Positions 24,705-30,154 of a stretch of 30,154 nucleotides of DNA are shown one piece after another. The translations under genes were made by a program, and so were the position numbers. The DNA lies in contig JBHEMZ010000073.1 in NCBI GenBank assembly GCA_046262315.1, forward strand, positions 1-30,154. The letters are read 5' to 3'. How positions within the stretch are numbered: the stretch's first letter is position 1; each line of letters opens with the position of its first letter. Source of the stretch: JACVRM01 sp046262315 (GTDB lineage Bacteria > Actinomycetota > Thermoleophilia > Gaiellales > Gaiellaceae). Below the pieces are notes generated by a model, which was not told the DNA's origin, ran no database searches, and saw only the letters and a list, made by a program, of their open reading frames with translations.

Positions 24705-24741
24705 TCGTAGTCGTCGGAGACAACGAAAGGAGGCCTACGCC

Positions 24742-25928
24742 GTGAGACGGACACTACCGCCATCGGTCGAAAATCGAGAAGGAGATCGACGCGCTGCTTG
24801 CCGGCGAGCGCGTCGACGTGGACCCGCTCGAGGTCGTGAGCGAGCTGGGCCGGCTGGGGGTGCGGCTGGTGTTGCAGCGGGCGGTCGAGGAGGAGGTGGA
24901 CGACTGGCTCGGCCGCGCCCGCTAGGAGCGACGGGCGGAGGCCGCGCCGGGGAAGCGGAACGGCTACCGGCCGCGACGGCTCGAGACCGGCGAGGGCGAG
25001 ATCGTGTCGAGCTGCCGCGGGTGCGCGACGCCGGATCGTCGTTGACGAGCAAGCTGTTTCGCCGCCGCAAGCGCTTCCTCGCGACCAAGCCGCTCCAAGC
25101 ACTGGTGATCGGCGCCTTCGTGCGCGGCCTGTCGATGCGCGACGTCGAGTCGCTCTGCGAGGAGGCAGGCCTCGGTCAGGTGTCGAAGTTGACCGCCTCT
25201 CGGCTCTGCCGGGAGCTGAAGGAGCGCTTCCAGGCGTTCCGCGCGCGACCTGCCCGCCATTCGCCTGGTCGCCCTCTTTTTGGACGCGATCCCCGTCCGG
25301 CCCTCGGGGGCGAAGGAGGGCGTGCTCTTGGTCTGGGGCATCACCGAAGCGGGCGAGCGGGTGCTGCTCGACGTCTGCCTCAGTGCGCGAAGCCGAGGAG
25401 GACTGGCTCTGCCTCGGCCGCTCGCTCACCCGCCGCGGCCTGCGGGCGCCGCTGCTCGTCGTCGCCGACGGCGCCCCCGGCCTGGTGAACGCGATCGAGC
25501 AGCTCTGGCGCGACGCCGACCGCCAGCGCTGCACCGTGCACCGGCTCAGGAACCTGCTCGCGAAGCTGCCCGAGGCCGAGCGTGAGCGCGTCAAAGGCCG
25601 CCTACTGGCGCGCGCTCGACGAGGCCAGCTCGCAGCAGGACGGCGAGCGCCGGCTGCGCACGCTCATCGGTGAGCTTGCAGACATGGGCGGCACCGCCGC
25701 GGCTGCCCGCCTCGCCGACGACCTCGAAGCCCGGACCGTCCATCTGCGCTACCGCTTAAGCATCGGCGCGTCTGGCGCTCCACGAATCTCCTCGAGCGAA
25801 GCCTCGGCGAGGTGAAACGGCGGACGAAGGTGATCGGCCGCTTCCCTGGCGAGACGAGCTGCCTCTCGCTCTGCTGGGCTGTGCTCGACCTCGTCATCGC
25901 CGGGCGCCAACCGCGTCCGCCTCAATGA
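24742..25928 (+). pseudogene. IS256-family (mutator-type) transposase, inactivated
   Basis: Joining frames gives a near full-length DDE transposase: EIDALLAGERVDVDPLEVVSELG, RNGYRPRRLETGEGEI, then LFRRRKRFLATKPLQALVIGAFVRGLSMRDVE. The first catalytic Asp is in FLDAIPVRP, the second in VVADGAPGL, and the Glu in the NLLERSLGEVKRRTKVIGRFP block typical of IS256. The start at GTG 24742 has AAAGGAGG eight bases upstream, but the frame is lost within a few codons. I count at least six frame changes (near 24770, 25010, 25250, 25385, 25595 and 25760) and one TAG at about 24924. It cannot make an active enzyme. As long intact genes lie on both sides, true decay is likelier than sequencing error. Confidence 0.85.
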
Positions 25929-26012
25929 CCTCGAACGCCAGGTGATTGAGCAGATGGCAGCTGGACACCGTCGAAGCCCTGAAGGAGGTGGTTGCCGCGT
26001 AGGCCTCGCATC

Positions 26013-26034
26013 GGAGCCTAACGTCGGCCTCCGA
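26013..26034 (-). repeat. Right terminal inverted repeat of the IS256-type element
   Basis: This is the inverted partner of 24685-24704 and lies about 85 bases after the last transposase stop. The outer boundary could move by a few bases because the mismatches lie at the outside end. Confidence 0.7.
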
Positions 26035-26036
26035 CT

Positions 26037-26066
26037 CTGGAGGTGACGTCCAGTTGGCACCTCCAG
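26037..26066 (+). promoter_or_regulatory. 9-bp hairpin in the leader of the cyclase gene
   Basis: CTGGAGGTG (26037-26045) and CACCTCCAG (26058-26066) are perfect inverted complements around a 12-base loop. The structure begins two bases after the IS right end and stops 22 bases before the ATG at 26089. It could be a terminator of IS transcription, an operator, or a leader structure. Confidence 0.4.
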
Positions 26067-26088
26067 GCGGCATCATCATCTGGTGACG

Positions 26089-28542
26089 ATGCGAGATCTC
26101 CCCTCCGGCACCGTCACCTTCCTCTTCACCGATATCGAGGGCTCGACTCGGCTGATCGAGGAGCTCGGCGAAGAGGACTACGTGAAGGCGCTCGCCGAGC
26201 ACCGAGCGAAGCTGCGAAGCGCCTTCGCCGCCCACGCAGGCGTGGAGGTGGACACGCAGGGAGACGCCTTCCTCTACGCCTTCGCCGATGCGGGGCAGGC
26301 AGTGGCAGCGGCGAGCGAGGCCCAGGAGGCGCTCGCTTCCGCGCCGGTCAAGGTGCGCGTGGGCTTGCACACCGGCGAGCCGCGCCTGACCGGCGAGGGC
26401 TACGCCGGCCGCGAGCTCCACCGCGCCGCGCGAATCGCCGCCTCCGGCCACGGCGGCCAGGTCGTGCTCTCCGCCCCGACCCGTGCGCTCGTCGACGGCG
26501 ACGTGAGCGAGCTCGGCGAGCACCGCCTCAAGGACTTCCCCGAGCCCATTGCGCTCTTCCAGCTTGGGTCGGAGCGCTTCCCGCCGCTCAAGACGATCTC
26601 GAACACGAACCTGCCCCGCCCTGCCTCCTCCTTCGTCGGCAGGGAGCGCGAGACGCAGGAGGTCACCGCCCTCCTCCGGAACGGCGCCCGCCTGCTCACC
26701 CTCTCCGGCCCTGGCGGCTCGGGCAAGACCCGGCTGGCAATCGAGGCCGCCTCCGAGCTCGTGCCCGCCTTCAAGGCGGGCGTCTTCTGGGTTCCGCTCG
26801 CCACGATCGGCGACGCCGCGCTCGTCACCGAAACGATCGCGGAGACGGTCGGCGCCAAGGACGGTCTGCAGGAGCACATCGGCGAACGGGAGATGCTGCT
26901 CCTCATCGACAACCTCGAGCAGGTCATCGACTCAGCGCCCGAGCTCGCCGCGCTCGTCGAAGCCTGCCCCAACTTGCGCCTGCTCTGTACCTCGCGCGAG
27001 CGCCTGCGCGTGCGCGGCGAGGTCGAGTACGCCGTGCCGCCGCTCTCCGAGCTCGAGGCGGTGTCGCTCTTCTGCCAGCGCTCCCAGCTACAAGCGGACG
27101 AGACGATCACCACCCTGTGCCTCCGCCTCGACTGCCTGCCGCTCGCGCTCGAGCTGGCCGCCGCCAGGACGAGCGTGCTCTCTCCCGCCCAGATCCTCGA
27201 GCGCCTGGCGAAGCGGCTCGACCTCCTCAAAGGCGGCCGCGACGCGGAGGCGCGCCACCAGACGCTGCGGGCGGCGATCGAGTGGTCGTACGACCTGCTC
27301 GACGCCGAGGAGCAGCGCCTGTTCGCCCGCCTCGCGGTCTTCCGCGGCGGCTGCGCGCTCGAGGCGGCCGAGGAAGTCGCAGACGCCGATCTCGACGCGC
27401 TCCAGTCCCTTGTCGACAAGAGCCTCCTGCGCCAAAGCCACGAGCGCTTCTGGATGCTGGAGACGATCCGCGAGTACGCGCTCGAGCGGCTGGAAGCCTC
27501 AGGCGAAGCCGATGATCTCCGCCGCCGGCACGCCGACTACTTCCTGGCGCTGGCGGAGGAGGCGCAGCCGTATGCGCGCGAGGTGGACGCAGCATGGCTC
27601 GATCGTCTCGATCAGGAGCTCGACAATCTCCGGGCCGCGCTCGACTGGCTGGCATTGGCGGGTGAGACGCAGCTGGTCCTTCGCCTCGCCGGAGCGCTCA
27701 GCGACCTCTGGGGAACGAAGGGCCACTTCGCCGAAGGCGGCCAGCGCCTTGAAGCCGCGCTTGCTGCTGACGAGAGCCCGACCGCGGCGCGCGCGAAGGC
27801 CCTGAACGCCGCCGCCGACATGGCGATCGGCGACGCGAATGGGGCAGCCTCACGTCTACGGGCCAGCGAGGCGCTCACTCTCCACCGTCAGCTTGGGAAT
27901 ACGTGGGGCGTTGCCGGGTCCCTATTCCTCCTCGGAAACGCCGCCGCTGACGATCGAGACTTCGAGGCGGCCAGGGAACTAGGGGGGGAGAGCCTGCAGC
28001 TGTGGCGCGAGGTTGGGGACCGGTTCCACGCGCTGCTCGCCACCCGCATGCTGGCCTGGGCGTACAACGAGCTAGGCGAGTCGGATCGCGCACATGGGCT
28101 CATGGAGGACGTGCTCAGCGAAGCGCGCGCCGCCGGGAACAAGCATCTTCAGGTGCACGCCCTGGAGTCTTTCGCGCACGACGCCGCATCCGAGGGGCGT
28201 GTCGGGGAGGCGGCGTCACTACTGAAGGAGGCGTACGAACTCAACCGCGAGCTCGGCGACCGGTTCCGCAACGCGATTATCGTCTGCCGCTTCGCCCGCG
28301 TGCTCGCGTTTGCAGGCAGGGCCGAGACCGCGGCGCGATTGCTCGCCTCGGGCGAAGCGCTCTACGAGGAGATGTGGGCGAGCCCGATGGGCTGGCTACA
28401 GAGAGGGAACGATCAAGCGCTGGCCTTGATCCGGGAACGCCTCGACGAGGCTCAGTTCGCGGAGGCTTCGGACCAAGGCCGGAAGCTCTCGGCAGACGAG
28501 GCCGTCGCGCTCGCTCTCGGCGAGCTCGAGACCGATGCCTAG
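26089..28542 (+). CDS. Class III adenylate/guanylate cyclase-domain protein with NTPase and TPR-like repeats
   Basis: The 817-residue signalling protein has a class III cyclase domain (about 5-160), an STAND/NB-ARC-type NTPase (about 175-460) with Walker A GPGGSGKT (207-214) and Walker B LLLIDNLE, and TPR-like helical pairs (about 480-790). In the cyclase, metal Asp D15 (FTDIEGST) and D59 (QGDAF) are present. The usual purine-selecting Lys before GD is replaced (D55) and the transition-state Asn is His (H111), while the Arg (R115) remains. This pattern occurs in related actinobacterial proteins, so cyclase activity is uncertain. Unlike mycobacterial relatives (Rv0386 type) it has no C-terminal LuxR helix-turn-helix. 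The ATG at 26089 gives the standard MRDLPSGTVTFLFTD start; a GTG at 26083 is possible. No good Shine-Dalgarno is seen. The gene is intact. Confidence 0.88.
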   Translation: MRDLPSGTVTFLFTDIEGSTRLIEELGEEDYVKALAEHRAKLRSAFAAHAGVEVDTQGDAFLYAFADAGQAVAAASEAQEALASAPVKVRVGLHTGEPRLTGEGYAGRELHRAARIAASGHGGQVVLSAPTRALVDGDVSELGEHRLKDFPEPIALFQLGSERFPPLKTISNTNLPRPASSFVGRERETQEVTALLRNGARLLTLSGPGGSGKTRLAIEAASELVPAFKAGVFWVPLATIGDAALVTETIAETVGAKDGLQEHIGEREMLLLIDNLEQVIDSAPELAALVEACPNLRLLCTSRERLRVRGEVEYAVPPLSELEAVSLFCQRSQLQADETITTLCLRLDCLPLALELAAARTSVLSPAQILERLAKRLDLLKGGRDAEARHQTLRAAIEWSYDLLDAEEQRLFARLAVFRGGCALEAAEEVADADLDALQSLVDKSLLRQSHERFWMLETIREYALERLEASGEADDLRRRHADYFLALAEEAQPYAREVDAAWLDRLDQELDNLRAALDWLALAGETQLVLRLAGALSDLWGTKGHFAEGGQRLEAALAADESPTAARAKALNAAADMAIGDANGAASRLRASEALTLHRQLGNTWGVAGSLFLLGNAAADDRDFEAARELGGESLQLWREVGDRFHALLATRMLAWAYNELGESDRAHGLMEDVLSEARAAGNKHLQVHALESFAHDAASEGRVGEAASLLKEAYELNRELGDRFRNAIIVCRFARVLAFAGRAETAARLLASGEALYEEMWASPMGWLQRGNDQALALIRERLDEAQFAEASDQGRKLSADEAVALALGELETDA

Positions 28543-28693
28543 CGACCTCGCCTCCGGCACCGGCACCCTCTGCTTCACGGCCATCGACGGCTCGCCCCGT
28601 CCTGCTCGAGGAGGTGGAGGGAAGAAGGCCACGCCGAAGCCTGGCCGAGTAGCGAGGTGGCGTTGCGGCGACGCCTTCTCCCGGAAAGAGTGA
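28535..28693 (+). pseudogene. Decayed start of a second class III cyclase-domain gene
   Basis: The ATG at 28535 overlaps the stop of the preceding cyclase gene (ATGCCTAG) and encodes MPSDLASGTGTLCFTAIDGS. This clearly corresponds to the family start 'M..DLPSGTVTFLFTDIEGST'. The first metal Asp is now Ala (FTAID). After ID-GS the frame shifts: the residues LLEEVEG expected next are found in another frame. The present frame ends at 28693 after 52 codons, with a GDAF near the end that may be the second metal motif brought close by a deletion. It is not functional as a cyclase. The rest, to 28822, shows nothing recognisable. Confidence 0.6.
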
Positions 28694-28822
28694 GCCACCG
28701 CGTAGACTCCGGTTCGTCGGGGCTTGCGCCCGAAACGAATTTACAGCGCTCCGGGGACGCCACCCCGCGTCGGCACACCGAGGCACAGAGGGCGCTCGGT
28801 TCATTTTCACACGGGTCGACTC

Positions 28823-29578
28823 TCACGGGGCCCTCACGGCCCACGTGCCGGACACGAAGAACCGGCCGACAGCGGTCGAGCGGACGTAGATCTCGCTGCC
28901 CCACGCGGTCGCACTGGGTGTGGGACCGTCGCAGCCGGTGTTACAGATCACGAAGTTGCTGACGTTGGAGTGCGTGTCCTCGTAGATGCAGAAGAAGCCC
29001 GGCGCCGCCGATGGCGCCGCGACGGACCCCGGGCAGGAGGCTGTGGCGGGACCGCCAACCAGGACGACCTGCACCGCCGGCGCGCTCGCCAGCTGCAAGC
29101 CGAAGTTGATATCGCCTCCGTTGGTCTGATTGGCGGCGGCCGCGGCGTCGTCGAAGTTGTAGACGCCCCGGAGGGTCTGGCCGCTCGGCAGCGTGGTCGT
29201 GAGCGGCCCGGCTGGGCCCTGCGCTCCGGGCGGCCACGCGGGGCCTGTCGGGCCGGTCGGCCCCTGCTGCCCCTGCGGCCCCTGGGGCCCCTGGGGCCCC
29301 TGCGGGCCTTGCGGGCCGGAAGGCAGCTGGCCGGCGCGGAAGTCGCCCGCCTTCAGCGAGCCGTTAGCGACCTTCGCCGAGGTCACGGAGTTGGACCCGA
29401 GGTCGGACGATTTCACTTGGCCCTTGCCGATGTCGGCGCTCATGATCGAGCCGTTCTTGATGTTGGCGCCGGTGATCGTCAGCGCCGCGTAGCCGGTTCC
29501 GCCGAGCGCGACGAGCAAGGCCAACGAGGCGACGATCAGCGCGGGCGAGGGGCGGTATCGAGTAAGAGCTCCTTTCAC
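28823..29578 (-). CDS. Secreted or membrane-anchored collagen-like repeat protein
   Basis: The 251-residue product has a basic N-terminus and one hydrophobic helix (about 12-32, ALIVASLALLVALGGTGYAA) that may be a signal peptide or anchor. A stretch of short repeats follows (about 37-80, NIKNGSI, ADIGKGQVKSSDL, AKVANGSLKAGDF). The collagen region (about 87-125) has Gly-Pro-Gln triplets, then GPTGPTGP. The C-terminal domain of about 125 residues has four cysteines (C182, C197, C212, C216) and could be a trimeric beta head. The 'LALGGTGYAA..NGS' start is common in Thermoleophilia. The start is GTG at 29578, overlapping the stop of the transposase remnant; no Shine-Dalgarno precedes it, and the native start may have been lost. 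Confidence 0.8.
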   Translation of the reverse strand: MKGALTRYRPSPALIVASLALLVALGGTGYAALTITGANIKNGSIMSADIGKGQVKSSDLGSNSVTSAKVANGSLKAGDFRAGQLPSGPQGPQGPQGPQGPQGQQGPTGPTGPAWPPGAQGPAGPLTTTLPSGQTLRGVYNFDDAAAAANQTNGGDINFGLQLASAPAVQVVLVGGPATASCPGSVAAPSAAPGFFCIYEDTHSNVSNFVICNTGCDGPTPSATAWGSEIYVRSTAVGRFFVSGTWAVRAP

Positions 29579-30126
29579 AATGAGTTCCTGAGTCGGCGGT
29601 AGCAGACGAGGCAGCAGCCCAGTGCGAGGAATGCCTCGTGGATCTGGTGGCGGCGGTCGTAGCGGACGAGCAGCCGCTTGAACTGATGCAGCCAGGCGAA
29701 GGTGCGCTCGACGACCCAGCGGTAGCGGCCCAGCCCGGAGCCGTGCTCGGTGTTGCGCCGTGCGATCTCGGGTCTGATCCCGCGCTGGCGGAGCTGGCGT
29801 CGATGGCTGTCGTAGTCGTAGCCGCGGTCAGCGGTGACCATGGCGGGTCGTCGCCGTGGTCGGCCGACCGTGCCGCGCACCGGCGGGACACGGTCGACGA
29901 GCGGGATCAGCTGTGTGCTGTCGTTGCGGTTGCCACCGGTGAGCGTCCAGGCGAGCGGGATCCCGGTGGCGTCGACGAGGAGCTGGTGCTTCGACCCTTT
30001 TCTGGCTCGATCACAACCGGGCTCGGGCCCGTCGCGGAGCCCCCTTAGCTGAATGCGGTTCCGACTGTCAACTCGGCGGTGAGCGGTCGCGAGTGTCGAG
30101 AGTGGTTGCTGCGCGCGGGTCCAGCC
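29575..30126 (-). pseudogene. IS5-family transposase, C-terminal part, 5-prime end disrupted
   Basis: The open frame reads VDSRNRIQLRG, RARKGSKHQLLVDATGIPLA, TGGNRNDSTQLIPL, VTADRGYD, RPEIARR, then VVERTFAWLHQFKRLLVRYD and ends RRLRNSL. These are the second half of an IS5-type DDE transposase: first Asp in VDS (codon 30067-30069), second in TADRGYD, Glu in VVERTF. Its frame is closed upstream by a TAA near 30127 and no ATG start precedes VDS; a GTG at 29880 would make only 101 residues. The N-terminal half is thus missing, out of frame, or beyond the right edge of the window. The stop overlaps the start of the collagen-like gene. Confidence 0.8.
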
Positions 30127-30154
30127 TTAGCTTGGTGCGCGGCTCTGGGGCCGG

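Larger units (their letters stand above)
24685..26034 (+). mobile_element. Degraded IS256-family insertion sequence
   Basis: The element is about 1.35 kb, the usual size for IS256. Its ends are imperfect inverted repeats: left GGGAGGTCGGCGTAGGCTCC (24685-24704) and right GGAGCCTAACGTCGGCCTCC (from 26013), differing by one inserted base and a few substitutions. Between them lies a broken transposase. I see no clear 8-9 bp target duplication, so the insertion is old or its flanks have changed. The left side touches decayed gene fragments and the right side touches the leader of the cyclase gene. Confidence 0.8.

Noticed and set aside
24676..26044. Target-site duplication around the IS256 element
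   Set aside because: Flanking 8-9 bases on the two sides do not match convincingly in any register that I tried.
26043..27515. A 490-codon plus-strand frame overlapping the cyclase/ATPase gene
   Set aside because: It is an out-of-frame shadow of a gene with clear domain motifs; its composition is Arg/Ala/Pro noise.
29220..29330. CCCCTG-type tandem repeats as a possible DNA repeat array or CRISPR
   Set aside because: They are the codons of Gly-Pro-Gln collagen triplets in the minus-strand gene; no spacer structure is present, and no CRISPR array was seen in the window.
29575..29880. A complete small 101-aa gene starting at GTG 29880
   Set aside because: The transposase similarity continues upstream in the same frame to about 30070, including the first catalytic Asp, so this GTG is internal.

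Overview
The window is a GC-rich (clearly above 60%) bacterial chromosome segment. About 23 kb of densely packed housekeeping genes on the minus strand are followed by about 7 kb of looser accessory DNA. Gene content and order (mreB-mreC-mreD-mrdA-rodA, then an RNase E/G gene, rplU, rpmA, obg; and tig-clpP-clpX, valS-folC-ndk-maf), the frequent GTG/TTG starts, and a secreted protein family with a 'LALGGTGYAA...NIKNGSI' N-terminus followed by collagen repeats all suggest an actinobacterium. I think class Thermoleophilia (Gaiellales/Solirubrobacterales type) is most likely. That placement is inference; no rRNA gene is present.

Region 1 (1-10.7 kb, minus strand) holds cell-shape and RNA/ribosome genes. 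MreB, MreC, MreD, PBP2 and RodA form the elongasome, with overlapping stops and starts from mreC to rodA. They are followed by a 65-aa unknown protein, a long RNase E/G with basic tails, ribosomal proteins L21 (with an unusual C-terminal extension) and L27, and the start of the ribosome-assembly GTPase Obg, which runs off the left edge.

Region 2 (10.9-18.1 kb, minus strand) reads valS, folC, a 37-aa membrane peptide, a membrane zinc-ribbon protein, ndk, two tandem related SAM methyltransferases and maf. Most joints are overlapping or only a few bases wide. A start-less remnant, probably of a beta-propeller protein, lies after maf. A perfect 15-bp hairpin covers the last codons of valS just before folC.

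Region 3 (18.4-22.8 kb) is a protein-quality cluster: tig, clpP, a stand-alone ClpX-type zinc-binding domain, and clpX. A histidine-phosphatase-like gene diverges from tig. A tRNA-Leu(UAG) follows.

Region 4 (22.9-30.15 kb) is accessory. It has a small charged protein, a secreted Kelch propeller, decayed fragments of an ABC ATPase and of a SAM methyltransferase, and a dead IS256-family element with imperfect terminal repeats. Next come a large cyclase-domain/ATPase/TPR signalling protein followed by a decayed second cyclase start, a secreted collagen-like protein, and a broken IS5-type transposase whose stop codon overlaps the start of the collagen-like gene. The observations I find most worth following are the free ClpX zinc domain between clpP and clpX, the small membrane genes beside ndk, and the cyclase/IS decay zone. 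I saw no convincing complete, previously unknown multi-gene system.
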